Origin: Marisa cornuarietis
Taxonomy: Eukaryota > Mollusca > Gastropoda > Architaenioglossa > Ampullariidae
Length of the DNA: 64,000 nucleotides
Reading direction: 5' to 3'
Assembly (NCBI GenBank): GCA_004794655.1
Contig: SMMW01000585.1
Span: 8,245,501-8,309,500 of the forward strand
Part shown: piece by piece, positions 1 through 27,423 of the stretch
Layout of the letters: each line of letters starts with the position of its first letter
Numbering within the stretch: the stretch's first letter is position 1
The notes under the pieces: model-generated
Told to the model about the DNA's origin: nothing
What the model saw: the letters and a program-made list of their open reading frames with translations, nothing else
The model's database searches: none
Program-made: the position numbers and the translations under genes

Positions 1-173
1 GCTAATGTGTGTGTGTGTGAACAAAAGTGCAGTTTACAAGTTACATGTAAAATTTTTCAAAGTGCTGGACTTTACATTATGTCTACAGAACTAAATTTGC
101 TAGCCAGAATTTTTTGTCAACATTGCTCACATTGCAGTCTGTACTTATGTAACTGCTTTTTTTTTGATTGCAG

Positions 174-3100
174 GTAGATATGGTACTCAAGATGTGGCAG
201 AATGGTTTCAGTGTTGATGACGGCCCTTTGCGTGGTTATGATGATGAAGCAAACAGAGAGTTTTTGGACAGCATACGAAGAGGGTGAGGTTTTGAACAGA
301 ATGATAAAGTTTTCCTTTTCATTCCATCAAGAAATGACTCTTTTCATATCTGTTCTAGATAACAAGAGATATATTTGTGTTCTTTGGTGCTGTCATAGAT
401 TCATGTTACGATGTTTAACCCTCTTGGTACGACAAGCCACGACCGTGGCTTTGCCGGGTTACACGGGCAAGGTGATTTTCATTACTTTTTATTGCAAAGT
501 TAAAGTTTTCTCTTTTCCAAAAATGTATAGGTTTCTTGGTCTAATGTTTATCTCAAAGCAGCAATAATAAAAAACAAACTTCACCCACTGTCATCTTCGC
601 AATCTTCAGTTATAAGCCAGTCATTGTAATGTTATATTTTTATCGTGAACCAAGAGGATTAAGGCAGGTAGTGATACTTTTTTGTCCACTTTGTGTTAGT
701 GAGGTGCCATCAGAACTCATTCGCTTGGCTCGAGGAGGTGAAGTCAATCTGAACATGGAGGATCATCGACAAGAAGAGTATGTTAAACCCAAAACCATGA
801 TCAAAGCATTCTCTGGTCAGGGACATATGCTTGGCAGGTGGGTGTCAGCTAACTTATTGGATGCACTTCACCACATTGGCTAAAAATAAACAGATAAAAG
901 TATATAAAGACCTCCGTATTGTGGCCTCCTCTCAGATAGACCTAAAAAAATTGTCATGGATGTATTTCACTATATAAATGTCATCTCTATGACTACCTCC
1001 CTAATGCAACTTGCTACTGACAGTTTGTGCTCTATTGTGATTTTTTTTTTTAAGTTGCTTGTTGAAGAAAATTAGGTACATTTTAGAATAGACTGCTGCT
1101 GGCCAAAAGTTTGCCCTGTATTACAACTTTTTGCAGAAATAACAAATATAAAACATAATTAAAATATAAAACAAATATGCAAAAAAAAATTGAGTACATT
1201 TTGAAAGAGACCACCTGTTCACTGGTGATTTCAACAAAAAACCCTATCATCCCAGCCATATTGACCACCAGCCTGAGTTGAATTGACCCTGCCATAACTA
1301 TATCATCAATCATCATACGTATGCCTACATCATCCCAACACTAACAGTTGAATTGGTGCAGCTTTGAAATAGTGTAACACTTGATGGCCATCACAAAATA
1401 ATGATTTATCAGTAGGCGGAGCTTAGCAGATACTGTGACATCGCTCTGATTCTGTCGTCTTTTCACCGCATTTGGAGATTCATTTAACCGATCAAAAAAA
1501 AAAAATCTCTATCACCTGGTTCACCTCATCAATGGCACACAACTCCACACTTCCCTGTAAACAATTGACCATTACTTGAACCTTGCTCCTTTCTGCTCAA
1601 AAGGATTGTACCTGTGAAGTACTACCATTACTCTAAATAAAGTTCTGCCATTTATTCTTTAGTTTGGAGGTTAGTATTAAATGTATGTACAAACGTCATT
1701 CATTTTGATACCATCAGCATGCTGTTTTTTGTTTTCATCCTTCTGAGCTTTTTCTTTTAATTTATTAGCCCAGCTCCTGCAGTTGTGATATCTAATCCTT
1801 CGTCTGGGGATGGTGGTGGTGCAATATCTGTGTCACAAGTTAGCGTTGACTCATCCAAGCCTCTTACTACCTTACAGATAAGGCTGGCAGATGGACAGAG
1901 GTAAGAAAACACTATTATATCTTTTTTGTACAGTCAGTTTTTTCCCTAATGAATGTTGTTTTATTTACATCCTTGTATGTACAGTATCATTACAGTTTCT
2001 GAGATTAAGGTAACAGCTTATGATATTGATTATGGTATTGTGAACATTGAGTTAGGAATGATTTGAGATTAACATATCTGCTGCAACTCAAAATTGCATT
2101 TGTGACGTTACAAAGGGAGTGTATGATCGCTCTGCTCTTTGTAAACGTCAACAGCATCGTCAATCCCTTCATCTACAGTTTTATGTAATCCGATCTTTCG
2201 TTTCAAGTGTTGTCAATTTTTTCGCTTCGGTTCAACAGCAGTTTCCAGTCTGATGGATGGACTTAAATTTCGGAGTTAATGGAAATTTATTGGCACGAAT
2301 CCATGTTGAGATTACTTTCTTTGACATGCATTAGGAGATTCCCCTAATACATGTATTGTAAATAACTAAGGCTCATGTACCATAAAGATGACGACAATAA
2401 CATTTATTGTACATTATGCTGGTCATGCCTGGACAATCAAAGAACCCGTTTAATACCAGAAAGTATCTCTCACCTTTATATTACTGATTCTGATGTCTAC
2501 ACATATTAGAATAAGGATTATTACTTCTTTACGTTTTTATGTAAGAGTTACAGATTCTAAAATATACTAAATTGTTAATGTCATGTTGGGGGAAAAGGTG
2601 GAAGAGCTTTAAGGATTTACATTACAGCTAGTTTCCACAAAACTGAATATAAAAATCCTCACAGTGAGAAAATTAATCAAAACGGACATAACATTTTTAA
2701 CACTTAGAATCATGCCTACGCTGTCAAACTGTGGGACTTTAAAAAAAAAAGAAGTCTTTGTTTATCAAATCTTTTGCACAAGAAAATAAAAAAGTTACTA
2801 ACATGAGTCACACTGAAATATTTTTTTCTTTCTCCAGGATGGTTGCGAAATTCAACTTGATCCACACCATTGCAGACATCAGAAATTATATTATTTCGTA
2901 TCCTTGGCAACTATTTTTCATTTTGCTTTTATTTTGATGAAAAGCTATTATATGATGTGAAAAAACACTAAAGCTAACAAAAACTTTGGATTTTGAACAG
3001 TCCTCTTGTAGTTTATACAATGTAGTTTATAATAAACTTAATTTATATGCTAATATAGCGCATTATCCCATCAAAGGCTAGCTCAAAGTGCTTGAGAAAA

Positions 3101-3867
3101 AAATATAAACAACAGACAGAACAACAAGAACATACACGAACACACACAACATGCAAACATTATGTCCATAGAATGAAAAATGGGGTTATAGAAGATATCT
3201 AGTCCATAGCTGCTCCTAGCTTGCTCAGTCCAGTTGAAAAACTGTAAGCGAGACTGCAAATGCTCTATCCACACCACAGTTCCAGTCATAGAACGGACCA
3301 AATAGACATGATTTGTTTTGTTTTTTTCTGCTCATAGAGTAACTTATAAAATCATCATCTGAAAACCGTAATATTAAGTGAGCTCACAAGCCATTCAAAG
3401 GGAATCAGTGCAAATCCCCCAATATTTACAAGGTGTTCAAGCTTTACAGTGTGCCAGTCCTTTTAATTTATTGATATGTAATGGATTAATAATGGTATTA
3501 TATTGCCAGTTATTCTTTTGAGAGAATAAAGATTCTGTATGCAAGGTTTTGTCATAGTTGCTTAAGGACAACATATATAAAGGTATCCTGGTGCAAATAG
3601 ATTTTTGTTTTAAAAAAAAGGTTATAAATGTGGGGTTTTTGCTAAGAAAGAAAATCAGAAAATATTTTTATATAAGGTAAATCAGAATAATGGGTTTACT
3701 TCACACTATTTCTGTAACCCTTAACCCCATCCAGTGCACATCCACAATACGCCAGCATGCCATTCGTTTTGATGACCACCTTTCCGAACCGTGAGCTGAC
3801 TGATGAAAGCAAGTCATTAGAGGAAGCCAAATTAGCCAATGCTGTCATTGTGCAGAGAATGAAGTGA
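174..3867 (+). CDS. NSFL1C: NSFL1 cofactor p47, C-terminal half (SEP and UBX domains), 5' truncated by window
   Basis: p47 is the adaptor that directs the AAA ATPase p97/VCP to Golgi and ER membrane fusion. Five exons are visible: 174-283, 700-837, 1769-1900, 2838-2897 and 3735-3867, all with AG/GT borders and phases that join without a frame break. Exons 1-2 encode the SEP domain ([19 protein letters not shown], then [13 protein letters not shown] and [17 protein letters not shown]). Exon 3 begins with a serine/glycine-rich linker and enters the UBX domain at [10 protein letters not shown]. Exons 4-5 finish it ([37 protein letters not shown], then stop). The p97-contacting loop of UBX domains normally carries F-P-R; here it reads T-F-P-N-R, as in animal p47. 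The N-terminal UBA domain and start codon must lie upstream of base 1. The gene is convergent with the DNAJC25 gene. Family assignment is very secure; the exact exon ends are read from splice consensus. Confidence 0.95.
3035..3305. repeat. Dispersed repeat in p47 intron, same family as 23690-23935
   Basis: The block starts with ATATAGCGCATTATCCC and CTCAAAGTGCTT, passes through a CA-rich part with CATGCAAA, then GGGGTTATAGAAG, CTGCTCCTAGCTTG and GACTGCAAATGCTC. The same ordered motifs, diverged, recur at 23690-23935 in the same orientation. This shows an interspersed repeat inserted independently in two genes. No coding capacity or target duplication was found. Confidence 0.7.
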
Positions 3868-3997
3868 AGCAGCATGCAGGCTTGTCAGGATGTGTGACCT
3901 CTGGAGACAGCCTTGTTGTGCATGAGCCTAAAAGAAGAATGAAAGATTATTTCCTTGGCAGTCAACTAGTTAATGTAAAATTTAAATGTGCACTTTG

Positions 3998-4003
3998 AAT
4001 AAA
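3998..4003 (+). promoter_or_regulatory. Poly(A) signal of p47
   Basis: AATAAA lies 131 bp after the p47 stop codon. It is the first canonical hexamer downstream and gives a short 3' UTR. The cleavage site itself is not visible. Confidence 0.55.
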
Positions 4004-4947
4004 GGGTTCTCATCAGAATTATTTTGATCCTGTTGCCTCCCCATTTTTTTTTAAACTATACACAACATTGATGACAAAATGAATTTCCAATTTGTCTCAT
4101 CCATATTTGGTTTACTGTCAGTATTCACACAAATAATTTGCAAATGTTGGCTTGGTAGCATGGTATTATATTAGCTGTTCAGCTGTAATGGTAGCTGCAC
4201 ACAGTCCATTTGCTGAAAACTAAAAACTCACATATGAACTTTATGTCAACAAACCTTTCTGCCAAGTAAAGTATATGGAATTAAAATTCTGTAAATGCAG
4301 GATTAGTTTGAGAATCTCCTAAAACAAAGAAATGTTTCATCAGTAGTGATAACAAAGATTCTTTTCTGAACACAAAGTAATTAAATATTTCTATAATAGT
4401 TTTGAGGTGGGGTTGTGTGCTTGAGAACAATTAAATAAGTGTTGTAAATAATGCTGTTACACTATATGCATCATTTAATATTTATATTATATTGTGGTCA
4501 TAAAATGTTTTGAAGTTGTGAATCTTCAACTGTCTGAAAAGGTTGTTGCAGAATTAAAACTTTTCAACGGTTGCATGAAAATGTCATCAAGCAGTGTTCT
4601 TTTGTGTGCTTTTTCCCTACCTTTTTTAAATTATAAATTCACCTGTGCATTAATATTCCAAAAATGAAAAAAATTAAATCCAATTTTGTTAAATTATTTG
4701 CTTGAAGCCTATCTTAAGAGTTATGAACATTTGTAAAAAGACAAAACCCAGCAGTGTAATGTTCCTCATTGCAACAATTGGAGATAATGTCTACATCAAC
4801 ATATTTCTGATAAGTCTGATTCTTTCACAACCTGTTTCTGAAAATAATTGATGCTGTAGAAGAACATGCTGGATCATGGAATCATGGGATGTAGAGACAG
4901 CAGCTTTAGTATTGCAGGTTATATCCGTGGATTGAAGGATAATGTGC

Positions 4948-5030
4948 ATTTATATAGCACTCTATCACAACATGGGGGTCATGCTCTGAGCACTAATCCA
5001 TTTATATAAAAAACATGCATGACTGTATGC
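4948..5030. repeat. Short repeat fragment with ATATAGCACT...GAGCAC end
   Basis: ATTTATATAGCACTC and CATGCTCTGAGCACTAATCC reproduce the terminal motif seen at 3035, 13730, 23690 and 43440. Only about 80 bp can be recognised, so this is probably a truncated 3' end of a retroelement. Confidence 0.45.
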
Positions 5031-6036
5031 CAAAGTTGCACACCAAATGATAACACTGACTGCTGTAAATGATATTTAACAGTGACTTGTGGTTTAAACC
5101 TTGAGATGTTTCATGCATTAAAGGAACTTTTGAAGGACTTCGATGTCTGCCACAGCATATCACAGCAAGGGAGTTGTGGCATGTAGATATGCTGAGTGGT
5201 ATTTCTGAATATGCATTCCCCTGAGTCCTAATTTATGAAACTAACAGAAACAAGTGTTTGCAGAAGTATGGAGATTTCTATCTGAAGTATGAGGAGTTAG
5301 GTGGTCTGAGCACCAGAACCTGTAAATAACCTAAAGCAGAGTGTAACCAGTTTATACAAGCCTGGACAGGAAGCTAGCGGATCAAACGAAAAAAACGGTT
5401 TGGCTGGTAAGGGCAGAGAATATGCTGAACAAATGTAGTTCCTTTACACATACCACCCATATCGATCAATACCTAGAAGGGGAGTAGGGACTGATTACCA
5501 ACAATCTGACATCAAAGGAACATCCCGCCCATAAAAACAAACCCACACAAGAGGTAAATACCTGAAAGAGTGAGCAGTTTCAACCACTGGATTCTTTGAC
5601 AATGTCTCAATTATTGATTATACTTCAGAAACAGAAGCTCAGATAATATGACCACACCCAAAGATCAGATGACCAGCAAATATCCATTGCAATGTTCACT
5701 AAATGAAAGAAGGAAAAATCATGGAAGAGTCAGCAAGTTGTTTGTAAGTTCTGTTAATTTCTCAGCAGTAGATCAAAAGAAAGACAATCTCATCTACAAT
5801 GCTCAACATCTCCAAAATCTAGCTGACCAAACATGAGAACAATCACAGATTATGATACCAGCAGTTTTGCATTATTCTTATTACACATTTTTTTCAACTT
5901 TTAAAATCTGTTAATACTTCACAAAATGTATTTCATGTTCAAAGTACATTTTTTGCATCTAACTACTAATTTATCTAACTGCAAAAGCCACATACATTCA
6001 CAGAAATTGTGAAAAGAGATTGTTAAGAACCCATTC

Positions 6037-6042
6037 TTTATT
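6037..6042 (-). promoter_or_regulatory. Candidate poly(A) signal of DNAJC25
   Basis: TTTATT on the plus strand reads AATAAA on the minus strand, about 720 bp after the DNAJC25 stop. Other sites are possible. Confidence 0.35.
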
Positions 6043-6758
6043 ACATATGCACCTGGAAAACAACACAGTCATGTGGCTGAAAAGCTTTTTCTCCATCATC
6101 TCAAGACTGCATGATAGCTTGGGATTTGCACTGCAAAAAATTATTGCTTTCTATTGAAGATCCAAAACAGTACTCTTCAAGTACAGATTTAACAAAAATG
6201 GTTAATAATGACTCAAAAATGATTGGACAAAATAAATTCATGTTTTGTGAAACATAAAGGCTGAGAAAATCTCCATCATATAAGGTGCAGCTATAAGATT
6301 GTATTGCATGGATGGCAAATTTATCCATAATTACATTCATAATCTATTCTACATTTGTAGGAAAACAAATCTGTACAAACCTTCAAAACAACTACTGAAT
6401 TAAAGAAAAGTCCCCTATACCCAACCCCATATGGTTAATTTGATAAGGTGTCTTGGGGAGTAATGGGATGTCACAAAACCTTTTACTCTACTTAATGGGC
6501 TGTAACTTGTGTAAGTCGTGTATTTCTTGTTAAACGTTAAAAAAAACAAACTCAAATGTTTCCAAAAAAAACATGCTGAATAACTGAAAATGTTCACCCA
6601 TTACACTGTGACCTGTAGGTACAAAAGGACAATCGTGGTAGCTGAAATTTCCAGATGACAGTTAAAGTAGCATTATTATACCCTTCAGTTAATTCTTATG
6701 AGTGTCTTAGTTCTGAAACTAGATATCTCTTTCAGTGACTTACAAACTGCACATTGCA

Positions 6759-12834
<6,076 letters not shown>

Positions 12835-12989
12835 ATTGTCTTGGTTGGCAGAAACCTTAACGGATTTGGGCAAAAGACACGTAGAGTCTCTAGACGAGCT
12901 TTGGGAGTTGGGTAACCGATGCAGTTTTATCACGGAGAGACACCAAAGCAATGTACTATATACTATCAAAAGACGTTGTTAACAATAAT

Positions 12990-13232
12990 GTTTATATTTA
13001 TTCCTCTCTTGCTGACGGGTCGACTAGATCAATCTCTTTTCATATCATGTATATGTCTGTATTATCTCTTTATATTATATAGGCCTATATGTATTTTTGT
13101 CATGTATATGTATGTATCAAGGACCTTCATCTACCTAGATGAAGGTCTGTGATATCATGTATGTATTACTGCTAGTACGAGCACTATTTGGAATTGCCCT
13201 TGGGGATAAATAAAGTGGTATTGTATTGTAAT
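12990..13232 (+). mobile_element. LINE 3' end remnant with TATTG tail
   Basis: The end reads GGAATTGCCCTTGGGGATAA, then ATAAAGT and a short TATTG array. This is a common 3' terminus of animal non-LTR elements. A 34-bp palindrome (13118-13151) interrupts it. The upstream boundary is approximate and no reverse transcriptase remains. Confidence 0.55.
13118..13151. repeat. Palindromic mini-insert, diverged copy
   Basis: Arms CAAGGACCTTCATCTA and TAGATGAAGGTCTGTG are near-perfect inverted repeats. They match the CACGGACCTTCATC/GATGAAGGTCCGTG palindrome found at 32488-32516. No clear direct repeat flanks this copy, so it is probably old. Confidence 0.6.
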
Positions 13233-13250
13233 TTGATCCAGAACTTGCCA

Positions 13251-13281
13251 TCACTGATCTAGCTTCGCCGTCAGATCAGTG
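13251..13281. repeat. Short hairpin, CACTGATCT arms
   Basis: CACTGATCT and AGATCAGTG form a 9-bp stem around a loop of about 12 bases. It is 100 bp from the palindrome at 13118 but has different ends and no visible target duplication. Confidence 0.45.
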
Positions 13282-13469
13282 CTCCGTACAGCTAGTTAAT
13301 AAAAGATCTTAATAATTTTCAAAATCTCTCTACGTCTTGTTGCAGTGGGCAACTTTGCACTTTTAGCTGATTTAAAATATATATTATAGCGCTACATTTG
13401 AATCCCTTTCTTGATTTCCATCTTGCTGTAGTGGATTATCAGGCAGATTGAGAGAAACAGTTGTCTTCA

Positions 13470-13548
13470 CATATGATGATGACGTCGATTTATAATGCGC
13501 AGGTATCCATTAAAAAGAATGCTCATTGCGCAGCAAAAACAGAAGAGA
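13470..13548 (-). repeat. Repeat 3' end with GCGC stem motif, copy of 37660-37740
   Basis: TAATGCGCAGGTATCCATT and GAATGCTCATTGCGCAGCA recur in inverse orientation at 37660-37712. Both copies are followed, in element orientation, by a CATCAT tail. The pair defines a dispersed family with a microsatellite tail. Confidence 0.6.
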
Positions 13549-13699
13549 AGAAAACAAATAAAACAAGCGGAAAGTAAAAAATAATAAAGACAGAAGTGGT
13601 ACTAGGTTGTTTAATTAAGTCAATGAGTCTTCAGTCTTTTCCGAAACGTGGTTGCTGGAGGTGATGGTGCACATATCATGAATTTACAAAACAATGAAA

Positions 13700-14225
13700 A
13701 TCATGTAATAATAATAATAGTGAAGATTTTTATAGCGCATATTCACACTCGTAGAGAGCATGCTCTTAGCGCTTAAAACGCGGAAGAGACGTGGACTAAG
13801 TAGATACAGAACACAGGGGACGAAAGAAAACGACAGTACTGACAAAAACAGATAACAAAAAGGCATCAAGTAACAGGAACAGAGAAAAATAGTGAGGTAA
13901 AGTAGCAAGAGGGAAGGGGGGGTAAGGACTAGCATTGTGGACTAGGAGTAGTGCTCAAGGAAGAGGTGCGTTTTCAGTGCAGATTTGAAGGATTCAATTG
14001 TAGGAAGGTGGCGGATATGGAAAGGAAGAGAGTTGATTGTTTTGCAGCACAGTAGCCAAAAGTCCTGTGACCATAATTAATGTTGTTGTTCTGGTGACAG
14101 GAACAGTCAGAGTACGGTTGTCAGAGGAAGAGCGGAGTTGTCTGGCCGGAGAGTAAGGGATGAGAAGTTCAGAGAAATAGTCAGGACAGGAGCCTGCAAA
14201 GAAATTAAAACACAAGAAATGTAGA
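13700..14225 (-). mobile_element. 5'-truncated L2/CR1-like LINE, 3' end only
   Basis: On the minus strand this encodes the tail of a reverse transcriptase (FFAGSCPDYFSELLIPYS, RQLRSSS, LTVPVTRTTT). The frame then shifts, after which the frame giving AAKQWNSLP in the longer copy is lost. It continues into a non-coding 3' end with AGCGCTAAGAGCATGCTC and GCGCTATAAAAATCTTCAC, and an ATT tail. The longer copy at 43410-44640 aligns throughout. It lies between the divergent DNAJC25 and Ras genes. The element is dead: truncated and frameshifted. Confidence 0.85.
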
Positions 14226-14969
14226 GACCAATCCCGTGTCAGACGACGTAGATCAGTGTCAGCATAATTTTTTTTCATCTCTTGATCGCTTTTACTTGCA
14301 GATAAGCATGCAAATCTAGAATGTATTGTTTTTCTGAATGCCTACATTATTATATGTTAAATTGACCTTAATTTATGGGACTCCAACAGAAAATGCTAGC
14401 ATTAGCGATGAGGGCCATTTGCCTATGGTTAATTTGTTAGTTTTGCTGGATTTGCCAAATAGTTCTGGCATGGTTCGAGCGTTAAGTTGCTTAAATTACC
14501 CGGGTCGCAGACAACATCATCGTTCAGCAACCAACACTCTAAAGCACATTGGTGTGTATTTATAGAAGAGATTTCCCGACCAGGAGACCAGAATGGAAAG
14601 AATGAAAAGGTTAGCTTCATGTCTCGACTAAAGGCAAAGTATATCCATTGCATTACAAGGACTTATTCTTAAAACAAAACACAAAACAAATAATATAATA
14701 TTAAAGTAAATAATTTAAAGCCTTTTATAATATCTCTGGATCATTTTTATTGAAATCGAATACACATCCTTTCGTACCAATGAGATGAACCGCATGGGTG
14801 TGAACCGCGTAAAGGAGGTCACGTCGAGAACACGAACCTCACGAGACTTTTGGAGGTTTGACATACTATCAGAAGGACTGTACTAACAGGGATAGATTAT
14901 TGAATTTATCTTATTTAGTGATTTTGGAGACCATTTGTAAAACGCAAGAGGTAAAAGACATTTCGGCAA
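14226..14969. other. Ras upstream region
   Basis: No gene recognised. GC content rises from about 14760 toward the Ras start, as expected for a promoter and 5' UTR, but no definite TATA box or initiator can be assigned. A minus-strand open frame with cysteines at 14429-14653 lacks an acceptor site and matches nothing I recognise. Confidence 0.4.
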
Positions 14970-25239
<10,270 letters not shown>

Positions 25240-26956
25240 CTGGCAGCAGATACAGAAACTTTTCAATGCTTCATCCTCTCTCTCTCTTCATTAGTGATTG
25301 ACTTCAGGACCTGTTTTCCACCAGCCCTGGAGGACTAATGATCACCATCTAGGGCAAACATAAGTCTTTCTAGTTCACCATTGTGATGTCAGTCAGCTGA
25401 GGCTTAATGAACAGCTTCAGATGCATGGAAGGACTACATCTAAGTCTAGCATTGTAGCATTTATGTTCCATCAGTTATATGCTTGGTCTTCTTGCCCTTT
25501 TGAATCAGGAACAGGTCAGCATGTGGCACTAAACAAGTCTTTATTTTTTCCTCTGTGTGTGCTGTTCAAGACGATTGTGGAGAGTTTGCTGTACCTGGTA
25601 TTTCAAGGACGTGGTCGCTGGTGTATATGCTGTCCTTGTAGCATCTGTTGTTTTCACCCACTCTAGTGGATATGTGTATCATTAAAGTCCAGCTGCTGCT
25701 TGTCTTGCAGAGATGAATTGGCAAAAACCTGTCTACATGACAAGGTAGCAGGAAAAAACCTTATCTGTGTCAAGGCAATTGTATCTTTAATTTTATTACC
25801 CAGTAATATGTATGGTTGTCCATGCTCTTTCTTCCAGCTCTTTTGTATACTTCATATAGACATGTGGAAGTTTGAATTGAGCATACTGTACAAAGATCTT
25901 ACGTGATTAATGTCTATGTATGAAAGTGTAAATGTCTTGCATACAGTTGCTTACAAAGATGTGTGGCTCATGTAAGTGGCTTAACTGCCTCATACCTGTT
26001 TGGCTAAGACAATATGCATGCTGTCTAGCTACTGAGAAACTGTTGGTTGTTGATTGTCTGTTGAACAAATTATGAGAGTACTTTTTGGTGGTGAGCTTAT
26101 TTGGTGGCCTCCTATTTATAGAAAAACTGTTGCAAAGAGTGAAGGAGTGTCTGTTGAAACCTGGGGGCTTTGCACATTCTTTCCCAATTTTTTTTTTTCA
26201 ACATTAAAAGTGCTTAACTGTAAGAATTGAATTCACCAGTCTGTAGATTCAGACCTGTACATTTGTTGCAGTCAAGTTTCCACAAAATTAAAGAACCAGA
26301 ATAGCTTTAAAACTTTAGTGTCTGAAATAGTGTTTGTTCATGGCATTGTTCATGCAAGGACAGTTTTAGTAATTTAATTACAGATATGGATTGTACAGTT
26401 TATGTGCAGTTTTGCTGACTGTTAGGAGTTAAATATAGCACAGAATTGGAGTATGAACAAAAACTAGGCAGTGAAAACTGATGTTTGCATGTTCCTTCTT
26501 TTATTTGGTTTTTGTAATGGAGATAAGATCTTCCTTTCTGTGTTTGCCTGTGGTTTTATTTTATAAGAACATTATATCTACATTGCTATGACTAAGGCTC
26601 TGCTAGTTTATTAACATTTCTTCCTTCCCTTTAATAGTTTTTCTTTTCCTTTATTTTTAATTGTGTAAGTCAGTCTCATAATGTGTGCATGGTCATGTAC
26701 TGATACAGTTGAGAGGAAAAACTATGTAATTTTGATGGATTAAACCATATGAATGTCATCCCCAGTTTTTAATTGTTATTGAATCCCTTTTTTTCAGCCT
26801 TATTAAACGTGTGAGTTTTCACAATTAGCAGTTTTTTCAGACAAGATGATTGTGCGTGTGTGCTGTGCAGTTTTGCACACATAAATTTTAGGATATTTAC
26901 GGAGTTGCCATCATAATCATTACTCAACTGGATAAGTGTTTTGTTTGTACATGCTG

Positions 26957-27122
26957 GCAGCCTGGTGGCGCAACGGTTAGCAATGAAGGTTGGCTGTCCT
27001 GGATTCAGCTCTAGTCTCGGGGCACGCTGTTCTTTCTCTGCATGTGGCATCTGTTTACAGGGCTGACTGCTTTGCCATGATATAGCCTTAGCTGCTGGCT
27101 TGGCATAAAACACCAATCCCAC
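26957..27122 (+). mobile_element. tRNA-derived SINE with perfect 16-bp target duplication
   Basis: TTGTTTGTACATGCTG occurs at 26941-26956 and 27123-27138 and brackets a 166-bp insert. The insert starts GCAGCCTGGTGGCGCAACGG, which contains an A-box-like TGGCGCAACGG, and has a B-box-like GGATTCAGCTC. Its 3' part is GCCATGATATAGCC, GGCTTGGCATAAAACACC. Related copies or parts are at 23565-23636 and 63330-63480. The intact duplication indicates recent target-primed insertion into the Ras 3' region. Confidence 0.85.
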
Positions 27123-27417
27123 TTGTTTGTACATGCTGATTTTGGTAAAGTTTATTTAGAACAGACTTTAAATCACTTTAATGTCTTGGGCATTTTCCTT
27201 TATAACCATTTTCACACAGATCTAAGATTTGTAGACTATTGAGTTTTGTTTGTGGTGTTTAAAAATCATCCTGGTCTTATTCGTATGGAGAGATCTGAGT
27301 TAAAATTTCCTCCAGAAATTTGGAATGATATAATCATTACTTGTTCCATAAATAAGTGTTAGGACTAACTAGGTGATTTTTTTTTAATGCTACCTAGTAT
27401 TATGCATATTTTTTGTG

Positions 27418-27423
27418 AATAAA
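27418..27423 (+). promoter_or_regulatory. Candidate Ras poly(A) signal
   Basis: AATAAA about 2.2 kb after the Ras stop codon. Later hexamers exist, so this is one candidate among several. Confidence 0.3.

Larger units (their letters stand above)
3868..6758. other. Convergent intergenic region between p47 and DNAJC25
   Basis: AT-rich sequence with no recognisable gene. It holds the p47 3' UTR, the repeat fragment at 4948-5030, a less AT-rich stretch around 5340-5600 of unknown origin, and the 3' UTR of DNAJC25 on the minus strand. The small open frames here have no recognisable protein content. Confidence 0.6.

Noticed and set aside
14429..14653. Cysteine-containing minus-strand frame (NTHQCALECWLLNDDV)
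   Set aside because: It vaguely recalls a PAN-like module and has a possible GTAATT donor, but no acceptor and no partner exons; too weak to call.
26769..27134. 121-codon minus-strand open frame
   Set aside because: It runs antisense through the SINE at 26957-27122 and has no recognisable protein content beyond repeat-derived sequence.
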